DNA of 64,000 nucleotides, from NCBI GenBank assembly GCA_937941765.1, contig CALDGQ010000017.1, positions 124,001 through 188,000 on the forward strand, read 5' to 3'. Each line of letters begins with the position of its first letter. Within the stretch, counting starts at the first letter, position 1. Positions 1 through 9,548 of this stretch are shown piece by piece. Origin of the DNA: an uncultured Saprospiraceae bacterium (GTDB lineage Bacteria; Bacteroidota; Bacteroidia; Chitinophagales; Saprospiraceae). The position numbers and the translations under genes are program-made. The notes under the pieces are model-generated. The model was given only the letters and a program-made list of their open reading frames with translations. It was not told the DNA's origin and did not search any database.

Positions 1-562
1 GACGAGATGAGAAATACATTCTATCTTCAAAATTTGGAGACAACACCATTCCATATTCTTCATCAGGTGTATTTATTTTCTCACCCATATTTTCAACAAA
101 AGCAATTTTTTCTCCTGCCTTCAAACGCATACCATTGGCACAACGTTTTATATCATCTTTTACAAGTCTGCGTTTATCATTGTCAGACTTTGTACTTTTT
201 AGGAATTCTTTGTAATATCGAATGGCTTCATGAAAATCATGATCCATATGGTAAGATTTCGCCAAATAATAAAAAGCAGTTGGATCAGCTTTTTTATTGC
301 TTTGAACTAAATGGTTGAAATATTTTTTTGCTCCAGATATGTTATTTGAAAAGAGATTACTGACACCAATCATCATGGCAACTTCTTTGTCACCAGGTTT
401 CATTTTTTGATACTTGGAAAGATAGCGCAAAGCTTCTCGGTATTGCTGATGCTCGTAACATTGTTCTCCCGCAGCGCGAATTGCTTTAGCTTGTTTTTGA
501 GCAGAAACCACTCCAGTGGAGACAATAAAAATTAGGGCCAAGAGTGTTAGTCTGAAGTTCAT
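1..562 (-). CDS. TPR-containing outer-membrane protein, OmpA/PD40 type (partial)
   Basis: The gene starts at the ATG at 560-562 and runs off the left edge; 187 codons are visible. The N-terminus (MNFRLTLLALIFIVSTGVVS, then AQ) is a signal peptide. The next ~120 residues are helical repeats of TPR type, for example YEHQQYREALRYLSKYQKMK and DPTAFYYLAKSYHMDHDFHE. The last visible part (MVLSPNFEDRMYFSSR) matches the start of a WD40-like PD40 propeller. This order is known from Bacteroidota OmpA-family proteins such as the T9SS component PorE and its paralogues, where a peptidoglycan-binding OmpA domain follows; that domain would lie outside the window. It is 44 bp downstream of the E2 gene on the same strand. 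The family call is an inference from the first third of the protein only. Confidence 0.7.
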   Translation of the reverse strand, partial: MNFRLTLLALIFIVSTGVVSAQKQAKAIRAAGEQCYEHQQYREALRYLSKYQKMKPGDKEVAMMIGVSNLFSNNISGAKKYFNHLVQSNKKADPTAFYYLAKSYHMDHDFHEAIRYYKEFLKSTKSDNDKRRLVKDDIKRCANGMRLKAGEKIAFVENMGEKINTPDEEYGMVLSPNFEDRMYFSSR

Positions 563-606
563 TGTTATTTTACTTTGAGCGTGTACACAATATCAAACAA
601 AACGAA

Positions 607-1965
607 TTAAATCGCCTGTTTCGTGTCGAAAGCCTCTAAATAATCGCCAACTCTTCGAAGAAATGATCCTCCCAAAAATCCGTCGACTACTCTGTGGTCG
701 TAAGATAGAGACATAAACATCATGTGGCGTATTCCAATTAAGTCTCCATGTTCTGTCTCAATTACAGCAGGCTTTTTACGGATAGCTCCTACTGCAAGAA
801 TTGCTACTTGAGGTTGATTGATGATCGGAGTGCCCATCACATTACCAAACGTTCCAACATTCGTTAATGTGAAGGTACCACCCTGAATTTCATCAGGTTT
901 TAATTTATTTGCTCTGGCTCTTGTTGCCAAATCATTGACTGTTTTTGTCAATCCAAGCATATTCATGGTGTCCGCATTCCGAATAACGGGTACAATTAAA
1001 TTACCAGAAGGCAATGCTGCTGCCATACCAATGTTAATATCTTTTTTGACAATGATCTTGTTTCCATCTGGATGAACAGACACATTGACCATTGGAAAAT
1101 CCCCTAGCGCTTTTGCAACCGCTTCTACAAAAATTGGTGTAAACGTTATTTTCTGTCCATGCTTCTTTTGGAATTCTCCTTTTACTTTATTTCTCCAGTT
1201 GACTATATCCGTTACATCTGCTTCGATAAATGAAGTGACGTGAGGAGAAGTATGTTTGGACATCACCATGTGATCTGCAATCATCTTTCTCATACGATCC
1301 ATTTCAACAATCTCTACATTTCCAGAAACTGAAACTGCTGGTGTGGAATGTCCGTTTGAAGTTGGAGGTGCCGCAGCTTTGTTAATTGTATTGTTAGAAG
1401 TAGCTACTTGTTGGACGCTACCACCATTACTTTGTCTATTCGAAACAAAAGCCAACATATCTTTTTTAGTGAACCTTCCATCTTTTCCAGTTCCCGTCAA
1501 TGCATCCAATTCTACTAAACTAATATTTTCTTGCTTTGCGATATTTTTAACTAATGGCGAATAAAATTTATTTGAAGCAGATGAGGTAGCAGCCATTGCC
1601 GTGGCTGGTTGACGGTCTGGTGTGCTTACTCCATTCGTCTTTGCTGGCATTTCTTTCTGATCATTGTTATTATTCGATGGAGCTTCAACTACAGATGGGG
1701 TTGAAACTGATTCGACAGACGATCCTTCTGTTGCAATGATTGCAATCACTTTTCCAACTTCGACAACATCATTTTCTTGGAACAATATCTTTGCTAAAGT
1801 ACCTGCAACTGGAGATGGAATTTCGGAGTCAACTTTATCCGTTGCGATTTCCAAAATCGTTTCATCCAATTCTATTGTATCACCGACATTTTTGACCCAT
1901 TTCAGGATCGTTGCTTCGATGATACTTTCGCCCATTTTAGGCATGATTAATTCGACTTGAGCCAT
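607..1965 (-). CDS. 2-oxoacid dehydrogenase complex E2 (dihydrolipoamide acyltransferase)
   Basis: This 452-residue E2 subunit transfers acyl groups from E1 to CoA in a pyruvate, 2-oxoglutarate or branched-chain 2-oxoacid dehydrogenase complex. An N-terminal lipoyl domain (about 1-77) carries the lipoylated lysine K44 in ATDKVDSE. A low-complexity linker rich in Ser, Asn, Ala and Thr follows, then an E3-binding domain (about 135-172, FYSPLVKNIAKQENISL) and the catalytic acyltransferase domain (about 215-452). The catalytic motif SYDHRVVDG is at 421-429, with H424 and D428. No E1 or E3 gene is next to it, so the substrate cannot be fixed from context; similar Bacteroidota proteins are often annotated as branched-chain or pyruvate E2. 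It lies 75 bp downstream of cinA on the same strand. Confidence 0.9.
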   Translation of the reverse strand: MAQVELIMPKMGESIIEATILKWVKNVGDTIELDETILEIATDKVDSEIPSPVAGTLAKILFQENDVVEVGKVIAIIATEGSSVESVSTPSVVEAPSNNNNDQKEMPAKTNGVSTPDRQPATAMAATSSASNKFYSPLVKNIAKQENISLVELDALTGTGKDGRFTKKDMLAFVSNRQSNGGSVQQVATSNNTINKAAAPPTSNGHSTPAVSVSGNVEIVEMDRMRKMIADHMVMSKHTSPHVTSFIEADVTDIVNWRNKVKGEFQKKHGQKITFTPIFVEAVAKALGDFPMVNVSVHPDGNKIIVKKDINIGMAAALPSGNLIVPVIRNADTMNMLGLTKTVNDLATRARANKLKPDEIQGGTFTLTNVGTFGNVMGTPIINQPQVAILAVGAIRKKPAVIETEHGDLIGIRHMMFMSLSYDHRVVDGFLGGSFLRRVGDYLEAFDTKQAI

Positions 1966-2040
1966 TATTGTTTTTTTTGAGTTGTAAAAACATAGAAAAA
2001 AAATAGATTTAAATTTATTCCATGTTTTACTCCCACAAAA

Positions 2041-3291
2041 TTAAGGGTTTTTCCTATCTATTAAAAATTTAAATAGGAGATTAAGCGCCATATTTGCGGT
2101 GTATTCTATGTTCTTTAAACGATGTTTACCCAATTGTAATTTCAGCGTTTTTATTTCTTCCTTATTTCCGATTGCAATCCAGATCGTACCTACTGGTTTA
2201 TTTGGTGTTCCGCCCGTTGGCCCCATGATTCCACTGGTTGCAATTGCAATATCCGTTTGCATACGTTTTAAACAACCTTTGACCATTTCAGTTACCGTTG
2301 CCTCACTGACTGCCCCATGTTTTTCCAATGTCTCTTCATTGACATTAAGTTGCTCCATTTTAATTTCGTTGGCGTATGCTATAACACTTCCTTTGAAGTA
2401 GGCTGAAGATCCTGTTACACTTGTCAGTCTATGCGCAATATATCCGCCTGTACAACTTTCTGCTGTAGAAATAGTAAGACCTTTTTCAATCAATCTTTTA
2501 TTGACCACTTCTTCCAAACTGATATCTTCTGAAGCATAAATAATGTCGGAAATTTCGGCTTCTATTTCTTTTACTTTTTTATCGAGAATTAGGTTCAATT
2601 CTTCTTCACTTTCGTGCATTCCAGTGAGTCTTAAACGAACATGCCCCAAACTTGGTAAAAAAGCGAGTTTTATAAAGTCCGGCAAATTGGCTTCTATTGA
2701 TTGAACTCGTTCTGCTATTCTGGACTCCCCTATTCCAGCGGTACGAATGGTACGATGTGCAATTGGAGTTGTTCTAAACTTCTCCTTTATTTTAGGCAGC
2801 ACTTGATGCTCCATGATATATTTCATTTCATAGGGCACGCCAGGCATTGAAATCAACACTTTATTATCCTTTTCAAACCACATTCCAGGTGCCGTACCCA
2901 TTTTGTTATATAGCAAATTTACATTCGCAGGCATGTAACATTGTTCTCGATGTGCAGGCGTTGTTGTTCTTCCTATATGTTTGAAAAATTTTGAAATTTT
3001 CTCCCAAGTTTCTTCGGAAAATTCCATTTCAACATCAAAATAATTGGCAATTACTTTTTTCGTGATATCATCTTTGGTTGGTCCTAATCCACCTGTCAGC
3101 AACACCAAATCACTTTGATTCATCCCACTTTCGATAGCGCTGAAAATTTCTTGTTCTCCATCTCCAACAGTAACGATTTTACTGATCCTGAAACCATGTT
3201 TGTTGAGTAATTGACCGATCCAAGCTGAGTTGGTATCTATGATTTGACCTATTAGAATTTCATCACCGATTGTTATTATTTGTACGTCCAT
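2041..3291 (-). CDS. cinA: CinA-family nicotinamide-nucleotide amidohydrolase
   Basis: At 416 residues this has the usual full-length CinA layout. An N-terminal molybdopterin-binding-like (MoCF/COG1058) domain contains LLTGGLGPTKDDITKK (about residues 64-79). A C-terminal CinA/PncC domain contains STAESCTGGYIAHRLT (about 276-291) and TSGIMGPTGGTPNKPVGTI. PncC-type enzymes deamidate nicotinamide mononucleotide in the pyridine-nucleotide salvage cycle; the N-terminal domain has ADP-ribose pyrophosphatase activity in some homologues. The start codon overlaps the birA stop by one base, so the two genes are almost certainly co-transcribed and translationally coupled. A competence role is historical naming and is not implied here. 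Confidence 0.93.
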   Translation of the reverse strand: MDVQIITIGDEILIGQIIDTNSAWIGQLLNKHGFRISKIVTVGDGEQEIFSAIESGMNQSDLVLLTGGLGPTKDDITKKVIANYFDVEMEFSEETWEKISKFFKHIGRTTTPAHREQCYMPANVNLLYNKMGTAPGMWFEKDNKVLISMPGVPYEMKYIMEHQVLPKIKEKFRTTPIAHRTIRTAGIGESRIAERVQSIEANLPDFIKLAFLPSLGHVRLRLTGMHESEEELNLILDKKVKEIEAEISDIIYASEDISLEEVVNKRLIEKGLTISTAESCTGGYIAHRLTSVTGSSAYFKGSVIAYANEIKMEQLNVNEETLEKHGAVSEATVTEMVKGCLKRMQTDIAIATSGIMGPTGGTPNKPVGTIWIAIGNKEEIKTLKLQLGKHRLKNIEYTANMALNLLFKFLIDRKNP

Positions 3292-4058
3292 TATTTGTTA
3301 TAAACTACCTCTTTTAAATTAAATGCTTCTATAGTACCTTGCTCATTTTCAATTCTTATTTTTCCATCCGCACTGGTTGATCGTATCTTTCCTTTAAATG
3401 AAGTGCCATCCATTTTAGAGAAATTTGTCCAGACATTCAATCGATACAAAGCGCTAAAATATTTTTTTTGAATCAATTTGACATTTCCTGATTTAAGCAA
3501 AAAATAATTGCGCTCCACATGATCAAATAATTGGGCAGATAATTCATCCAAATCAAAAGTCTTTTTCGTTTCATTGATCAAAGAAGTTGGATTCGGAATT
3601 TCTTTTGAAAAATATTCTTGATTGATATTGATACCGATTCCTACGACACTCGACTGCAATTGTTGACCTTGAATTGAATTTTGAATCAATAAACCAGCAA
3701 CTTTGAGGTCGTTGATATAAATATCATTTGGCCACTTAATTTTTGCACTAGCTACATTATGTAAACAAATAAATTCCCAAACTGACAGTGAAATCGCTTG
3801 ATTTAACAAAAATCCATCTTTCGCATCTAAAAAAGTCGGATAAAGAATTATGCTTAATGAAATGTTCTTATTTGGCTGACTTTCCCATTTACTGCCAATT
3901 TGACCGCGACCATTCACCTGATTATAGGTAGAAATGGCAGTTCCTTCCGTTGGATTGCTTTTTGAGAGTATATTTAAAGCGTAAAGATTGGTTGATTCCA
4001 AGTGTGGAAAATGAAGGAAAATATTGTTCTGAAATTTGAGAATGGCATTAGTACTCAA
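3291..4058 (-). CDS. birA: Biotin--[acetyl-CoA-carboxylase] ligase, short form
   Basis: This 255-residue enzyme activates biotin with ATP and attaches it to the biotin carboxyl carrier domain. The glycine-rich loop GRGQIGSKWESQPNKNIS (about 50-67) and the KWPNDIYI motif (about 109-116) are the biotin/ATP-binding signatures. There is no N-terminal winged-helix domain, so it should be a monofunctional ligase and not a repressor. The reading frame opens with TTG at 4058; no in-frame ATG lies nearby, so a TTG start is the best choice. It is divergent from rsfS, whose start is also TTG, across an 88-bp gap, and it is followed by cinA with a one-base overlap. Confidence 0.92.
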   Translation of the reverse strand: MSTNAILKFQNNIFLHFPHLESTNLYALNILSKSNPTEGTAISTYNQVNGRGQIGSKWESQPNKNISLSIILYPTFLDAKDGFLLNQAISLSVWEFICLHNVASAKIKWPNDIYINDLKVAGLLIQNSIQGQQLQSSVVGIGININQEYFSKEIPNPTSLINETKKTFDLDELSAQLFDHVERNYFLLKSGNVKLIQKKYFSALYRLNVWTNFSKMDGTSFKGKIRSTSADGKIRIENEQGTIEAFNLKEVVYNK

Positions 4059-4146
4059 AAAATTTTATTTTGTATCTTTATTGGCTTGAAAAAACCATCT
4101 AATCAATCTGATTTCTAATATTTTACAAAACTAACAAAAACGCAAT

Positions 4147-4533
4147 TTGAATTCACAAAAGGGAGCACAACAAAAAGACATTTCAATCGAAGCATTCTGT
4201 GATTTAGTAGTAGATGGTTTGCAGGATAAGAAGGGAAAAAATATTGTAAAATTAGACCTAAGACACTTGGATGACGCTCCAACTGACTTTTTCATCATTT
4301 GCGAAGGTGATTCCAACACTCAAGTAAAAGCCCTTGCAGACGGAGTTTACGGAAAAATAAAAAAAGAATTAAACATGGTTCCTTCGCATGTTGAAGGGAC
4401 ACAAACTTCTTTATGGGTCTTAGTTGATTACTTTGATGTCGTCGTTCATGTATTTTATCGAGAGACAAGAGAATATTATCAACTAGAAGACCTTTGGAGC
4501 GATGCAATGTTTACAGAATACGATAATTTATAG
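4147..4533 (+). CDS. rsfS: Ribosome silencing factor RsfS (Iojap/YbeB family)
   Basis: This 128-residue RsfS homologue binds ribosomal protein uL14 and blocks subunit joining when nutrients are limiting. The family core is clear: KNIVKLDLRHLDDAPTDFFI, followed by SNTQVKALADGVYGKIKKE, SHVEGTQTSLWVLVDYFDVV and FYRETREYYQLEDLWSDA. Translation most likely starts at TTG 4147, because no ATG lies in frame upstream of the conserved region and the length then matches the family. The order birA (divergent), rsfS, ftsH is common in Bacteroidota, which supports the assignment. ftsH begins 98 bp downstream on the same strand. Confidence 0.92.
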   Translation: MNSQKGAQQKDISIEAFCDLVVDGLQDKKGKNIVKLDLRHLDDAPTDFFIICEGDSNTQVKALADGVYGKIKKELNMVPSHVEGTQTSLWVLVDYFDVVVHVFYRETREYYQLEDLWSDAMFTEYDNL

Positions 4534-4631
4534 CTGTATATAGATATAAACATGGATTATGTCGATTTTCTAAAACTTTTCCATGTACTTAAAACGTTTA
4601 CCTATCAATACCAATTACTTTAATTGAATTA

Positions 4632-6653
4632 ATGGAACGAAAGAAAAAAGATAAAAATAACAACTCTGGAAAATTCAACACTTATTGGATTTACGGCATC
4701 CTTGCTTTATTTCTATTAGGACTGAATTTTTATACGTTGACTCAAAGCACTACTAAATCTATAAACTATGAAAAGTTTAAAGAGTATGCTTTGGATGGTG
4801 ATGTCAAGAGTTTAGAAGTGGTTAACAAAGAGTTGGCGCACGTCTACATAAAAGAAGATCGATTGAAACTTGATAAACATAAGGACGCTGCTGAAAATAA
4901 ATTCGGTAGACCTAATTATACTTTTGAAGTAGGTTCTCTTGATCGCTTTGATGAAAAAATCGAAAGACTCAACAAAGACCTTACACCAGAAGACCGGGTT
5001 GATTTCAATTATGTGACTAGGCAAAATTGGCTAGGACCACTGTTGAGTTGGGTGTTACCGATATTACTAATTGTTGGGATTTGGGTTTTCATCATGAGAC
5101 GTGTTAGCGGTGGCGCTGGCGGTCCTGGTGCTCAAATTTTTAACATCGGAAAATCTAAAGCAACTTTGTTTGATAAAGGAACAAAAGTAACGGTAACGTT
5201 TGCAGATGTTGCTGGATTAAACGAAGCCAAAGAAGAAGTGATGGAAGTTGTTGACTTCTTGAAGTCACCAAAGAAATATACTTCGCTCGGTGGAAAAATT
5301 CCTAAAGGAGTTCTTTTAGTTGGCCCTCCTGGAACAGGAAAAACATTGTTAGCAAAAGCAGTTGCTGGTGAAGCAGGGGTACCTTTCTTCTCCATCTCAG
5401 GTTCTGATTTTGTGGAAATGTTTGTTGGTGTCGGTGCATCTAGAGTAAGAGATTTATTTAAGCAAGCTCGTGAAAAAGCTCCTTGTATTGTTTTCATTGA
5501 TGAGATTGATGCAATCGGTCGTGCTCGTGGAAAAGGTTCTATGCAAGGTGGAAATGATGAGCGTGAAAATACTTTGAATCAACTACTTGTTGAGATGGAT
5601 GGATTTGCCACAGATAAAGGAGTTATCCTAATGGCTGCAACCAACCGTCCCGATGTTTTGGATAATGCTTTATTGAGACCAGGTCGTTTTGATCGTCAAA
5701 TTGGAATTGATCGTCCAGACCTTGTTGGAAGAGAGCAAATTTTCAAAGTTCACCTAAAAACAATCAAGACAGGACCTAGTATCAAGTCAAGCACCTTGGC
5801 TGAAATGACGCCAGGTTTTGCAGGTGCTGATATCGCTAACATTTGTAATGAAGCTGCATTAATCGCCGCTCGTAGAAACAAAAAAGAAGTCGATATGGAT
5901 GACTTCAACTATGCACTAGATAGAGTCATCGGTGGTCTTGAAAAGAAAAATAAAATCATCGCACCAGCTGAGAAAAAAATCATCGCTTATCATGAAGCAG
6001 GTCATGCTGTTTGTGGTTGGTTTTTGGAAAATGCTTCTCCGCTAGTTAAAGTAACAATCGTCCCACGTGGGATGGGTACTTTGGGATATGCACAGTATTT
6101 GCCGAAAGAAGAATACATCACAAGAACGGAAGCATTGCACGATAGAATGTGTATGACGTTTGGTGGTAGAGCTGCAGAGAAATTAGTTTTTGATAAGATT
6201 TCTACTGGTGCTCAAAACGATCTCGATCAAGTTACAAAGATGGCGTATAGTATGGTCGCAGTTTTTGGAATGAGTGAGGCAGTTGGTCAAGTTTCTTTCC
6301 ACGGTATGTCGGAAGGTCAATTTAACAAACCGTATTCAGATGAGACGGCTACGTTGATTGATGATGAAGTTAGAAAATTAGTGGAAACACAATATATTCG
6401 TGCTCAGGAGTTATTGAAGGAAAGAAGAAATGAGTTGGAACTTCTTGCACAAGCATTGTTGGAAAAAGAGGTATTATTGAAATCTGATGTGGAAAGATTA
6501 ATTGGTCCTAGACCGTTTAGTAATTTCTACGAAGATCAAGATGCTAAAGCAATCGCTAAGAATGGTGCTGCTGCTTCTAATGGAATTCCTCCTACTAGTG
6601 CGGAAGATTATTTTACAGAAGATGAAAAGCCAACTACGGATTTAGATTCGTAA
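4632..6653 (+). CDS. ftsH: ATP-dependent zinc metalloprotease FtsH
   Basis: This 673-residue membrane-anchored AAA protease degrades misfolded membrane proteins and short-lived cytosolic regulators. A first membrane helix (about 18-37) is followed by an extracytoplasmic domain and a second helix (about 135-155, [20 protein letters not shown]). The AAA module carries Walker A GPPGTGKT (near residue 231), Walker [12 protein letters not shown] and the second region of homology ([20 protein letters not shown]). The peptidase domain has the zinc motif HEAGH (454-458). The C-terminus is acidic and low in complexity, as in many Bacteroidota FtsH. It follows rsfS on the same strand and ends at an intrinsic terminator. 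Confidence 0.97.
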   Translation: MERKKKDKNNNSGKFNTYWIYGILALFLLGLNFYTLTQSTTKSINYEKFKEYALDGDVKSLEVVNKELAHVYIKEDRLKLDKHKDAAENKFGRPNYTFEVGSLDRFDEKIERLNKDLTPEDRVDFNYVTRQNWLGPLLSWVLPILLIVGIWVFIMRRVSGGAGGPGAQIFNIGKSKATLFDKGTKVTVTFADVAGLNEAKEEVMEVVDFLKSPKKYTSLGGKIPKGVLLVGPPGTGKTLLAKAVAGEAGVPFFSISGSDFVEMFVGVGASRVRDLFKQAREKAPCIVFIDEIDAIGRARGKGSMQGGNDERENTLNQLLVEMDGFATDKGVILMAATNRPDVLDNALLRPGRFDRQIGIDRPDLVGREQIFKVHLKTIKTGPSIKSSTLAEMTPGFAGADIANICNEAALIAARRNKKEVDMDDFNYALDRVIGGLEKKNKIIAPAEKKIIAYHEAGHAVCGWFLENASPLVKVTIVPRGMGTLGYAQYLPKEEYITRTEALHDRMCMTFGGRAAEKLVFDKISTGAQNDLDQVTKMAYSMVAVFGMSEAVGQVSFHGMSEGQFNKPYSDETATLIDDEVRKLVETQYIRAQELLKERRNELELLAQALLEKEVLLKSDVERLIGPRPFSNFYEDQDAKAIAKNGAAASNGIPPTSAEDYFTEDEKPTTDLDS

Positions 6654-6673
6654 GTTTTTTCATATTGCTTATG

Positions 6674-6714
6674 AAATCCCAACTTTGAAATTTTCGGAGT
6701 TGGGATTTTTTTTT
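6674..6714 (+). terminator. Intrinsic terminator after ftsH
   Basis: An 11-bp stem (AAATCCCAACT with AGTTGGGATTT) is followed by a run of nine T on the plus strand, 20 bp after the ftsH stop codon. Confidence 0.85.
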
Positions 6715-6764
6715 GTTCGATGGGATGCGATAGTGAACGAAGGGATACTCCCTTCGTTGGTGGG

Positions 6765-8342
6765 TTATTTCGTTCCGTTGGAACTATTTGGTTGTTGAGG
6801 ATAACCGGCTACTTTGTATAGCTCGCAGCCGTGGGAGGCCATCACCTTTTCTAAGGTTATATATTTTTTGATTCTTTTTTGCATAGATTGATTGCAAATG
6901 AGAACGTGTCTTCCAATCGCAGGAAGTTGTTTATCTTCTGTAAAACATCGTTTAAATTTCACATCCGCACAGTTGTCGATTTTGTAACCATAATCCATGT
7001 TGAAGACATTGTGATAAAATATGAAATGTCGATTTATATTTTCTGAATAAACGTAGTAATCTTTTATTTCTGGGTGTTGTTCTTTTACTTTATACATGAA
7101 ATCTCCGTACTTCATTTCATTATCAAAATAAGGAGGGAAATACACTTTTTCGGTGATGATTTTATAATATGGGAACACTAACAAGGTACAGAGAAAGAGT
7201 GTTGTTATAACATACTTGTAAGTATTTTGTTTGAATGCTGGTACTGTAAATAAAAAATCTAGCAAACAGATACTTCCACATCCAATCAAAATTGCCAATA
7301 TCGGAAAAACTGGAGCATCATACCAAGAGTTGGAAACTCCATTTGAAATGATCAACATAAAAGTGATAGAAACGCACAAACTCAATGTTGTCAATCGTTT
7401 GATCACTGTTGACTTCGAGATATAAACCAACACAATCGCAATCGGCAATAAAAAGACAAAAGGCACAAAGTGATCACTAATAATCAATTTGACATATTTC
7501 CATTTTGATTTTGGAACAATGAATTCATCTATCGTTTTGGAGGTATTGAAATATCTAGGAAACAATTCATTTCCCCAAACAGTCTCTAAATAGCCTGGAT
7601 ACGCTTGCTCCACCAATAAATAATAACCACCAACTGCCACCAAAAACCCAACTACCATCATGTAAAATGACTTCCGTTTTAATACATCGAATAGTTGTCT
7701 CTGTACAATCGTATATATCAACAATCCAGGCAGAAAAAGAAAACCCGCAATACTTTTTGTCATCACTGCACCAATCAACGAAATGCAAAAAATAAAACCA
7801 TATCGATATTCCTTTTCAGGATACTTCAAATATTTATAATACGCCAAAAACAGGGCAGTCATAAAGAAAATTAACATTGCTTCATGGTCACCTGTACGCG
7901 CTACATGATCGCGAACATACCCTGCTGAGCTCAACAAAGTCAAACAAACTACTGCCCCTCCCAATGGGTTTTTAATCTCTTTCCAGAAAAAACGAAATAG
8001 TATTACCACCGTTCCTAACACCGCAAATGCAGAAGGCAATCGGATCGCCAATTCATTATTCCCCAACAGTTTTAAAAACAATACTTGAAACCAGATCAGT
8101 AAAGGAGGTTTAGTCTCCCAATTGTCAGGTTTTCCAAAGAAATAACGCCTCAAATAGTTACCACTATCTTTCATCTCTAACGCATTCAATGCATTACCAG
8201 ATTCATCCCAACGATACAAACCGATGCAATCAAGTTGATAAAACACAACAAAGTAAATCGATAAAAGAAATACAATTCCTAAAAGAACTTTCAGAGGAAT
8301 CGAAAGATTATTAAAAACGGTAGCTGATTGTTGGAGTTCCAA
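6765..8342 (-). CDS. ArnT/PMT-like membrane glycosyltransferase (GT39/GT83 type)
   Basis: This 525-residue polytopic membrane protein has about ten to twelve hydrophobic segments. The first extracytoplasmic loop carries the acidic motif YRWDESGNALNALEM and, further on, NWETKPPLLIWFQ. Both are hallmarks of the PMT_2/ArnT fold, which moves a sugar from a polyprenyl-phosphate donor onto lipid A, protein or glycan outside the cytoplasmic membrane. The Asp of the WDE motif would be the catalytic or metal-binding residue by analogy. The C-terminal ~120 residues form a soluble domain. It lies 20 bp downstream of thiL on the same strand and is probably co-transcribed with it, although the functions are unrelated. 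The acceptor and donor cannot be told from the sequence. Confidence 0.8.
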   Translation of the reverse strand: MELQQSATVFNNLSIPLKVLLGIVFLLSIYFVVFYQLDCIGLYRWDESGNALNALEMKDSGNYLRRYFFGKPDNWETKPPLLIWFQVLFLKLLGNNELAIRLPSAFAVLGTVVILFRFFWKEIKNPLGGAVVCLTLLSSAGYVRDHVARTGDHEAMLIFFMTALFLAYYKYLKYPEKEYRYGFIFCISLIGAVMTKSIAGFLFLPGLLIYTIVQRQLFDVLKRKSFYMMVVGFLVAVGGYYLLVEQAYPGYLETVWGNELFPRYFNTSKTIDEFIVPKSKWKYVKLIISDHFVPFVFLLPIAIVLVYISKSTVIKRLTTLSLCVSITFMLIISNGVSNSWYDAPVFPILAILIGCGSICLLDFLFTVPAFKQNTYKYVITTLFLCTLLVFPYYKIITEKVYFPPYFDNEMKYGDFMYKVKEQHPEIKDYYVYSENINRHFIFYHNVFNMDYGYKIDNCADVKFKRCFTEDKQLPAIGRHVLICNQSMQKRIKKYITLEKVMASHGCELYKVAGYPQQPNSSNGTK

Positions 8343-8362
8343 TTTTTATTGTAGATTTCTAG

Positions 8363-9415
8363 CTATTTCGTGGGAAAATGAACCCAGCCTTGTGCTTTGA
8401 TTGGATGGATGTTTCCGCCTTTGGTATGGAGCTTGATACCTTCACTTTTTTCAACAATCTCACCCATGATGTATATGTCTGGCAAGAATTTTACTTTCTC
8501 CATATCATTCGGATTAATGGTAAACATCAACTCGTAATCTTCACCGCCACTCAACGCAACCGTCGCAGGATCCATTTTGAATTTGATTGCCATTTGTTCG
8601 GTATCTGGATGAAGCGGAATTCCACTCTCTTCTACAATCGCACCAACACCTGATTGTTTGCAAATGTGAAATATCTCTGAAGCCAATCCATCAGAAACGT
8701 CAATCATGGAGGTTGGAATCAATCCATTTTTTTCAAATAACTCGACCATATCAAATCGAGCTTCTGGTTTCAATTGACGACCAATTAAATATTGCTGTTC
8801 TTCCAGGTCTGGTTGAATTCCAGGTGTATCGAGATACAATTGTTTTTCTCTTTCCAAAATTTGTAAGCCTAAATAGGCAGCGCCTAAATTTCCACTAACA
8901 CAAAGTAAGTCGCCCACTTTCGCAGTATTTCGATAAACAATTCGCTCCTTTTTATTAACTCCAATTGCTGTCAAATTGATAAACATACCAGAAGGTGAGG
9001 CAGTCGTATCTCCTCCGATCAAATCTACTTTATAATATTCACATGCCGACTTGATTCCTTCATATAATTCTTCCACTGCTTCCACTGAAATTCGATTGGA
9101 TAGCGCCAGCGAAACCGTGATCTGTTTCGGATATGCATTCATCGCATAGATATCCGAAAGATTTACAACAACCGCCTTATAGCCTAGGTGCTTTAATGGG
9201 TTGTACATCAAATCAAAATGGATTCCTTCAACTAGAGTGTCTGTGGAAATGACAGTTACTCCTTCTTTGCTATGGTCAATTACGGCTGCATCATCTCCAA
9301 TTGATTTGATGGTTGATGGGTTAACGGTTGGTAAGTCTTTGGTGATATGATCTATTAAACCAAATTCTCCTAAGGTCCCAATTTCTGTTCTTTTTTCTTT
9401 TGTGTTTTCTGACAT
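8363..9415 (-). CDS. thiL: Thiamine-monophosphate kinase
   Basis: This 350-residue enzyme phosphorylates thiamine monophosphate to the active cofactor thiamine diphosphate. Visible motifs of the PurM/AIRS-fold kinase are SIGDDAAVID (about 40-49), STDTLVEGIHFDL, LIGGDTTASP, SMIDVSDGLASE and SGGEDYELMFT. The length is usual for the family. No TPP riboswitch is visible in the 133 bp upstream, and no other thiamine gene is near. The glycosyltransferase gene follows 20 bp downstream. Confidence 0.95.
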   Translation of the reverse strand: MSENTKEKRTEIGTLGEFGLIDHITKDLPTVNPSTIKSIGDDAAVIDHSKEGVTVISTDTLVEGIHFDLMYNPLKHLGYKAVVVNLSDIYAMNAYPKQITVSLALSNRISVEAVEELYEGIKSACEYYKVDLIGGDTTASPSGMFINLTAIGVNKKERIVYRNTAKVGDLLCVSGNLGAAYLGLQILEREKQLYLDTPGIQPDLEEQQYLIGRQLKPEARFDMVELFEKNGLIPTSMIDVSDGLASEIFHICKQSGVGAIVEESGIPLHPDTEQMAIKFKMDPATVALSGGEDYELMFTINPNDMEKVKFLPDIYIMGEIVEKSEGIKLHTKGGNIHPIKAQGWVHFPTK

Positions 9416-9548
9416 AGCTGTTGTTGTGTGGTGCGAAATTACGGATTTAATCTTTATGTTGATAAGCGCTCGGAGGGCTAACGTATCTTTATTTAAAACT
9501 TCATTTAATATTTTATATCCAGACTGCTTTCAAATAACTTCCTAGCCT

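Noticed and set aside
7-318. 103-codon plus-strand frame at the left edge
   Set aside because: It lies opposite the TPR/OmpA-type gene, which has a signal peptide and repeat pattern; the plus-strand frame has no coding character.
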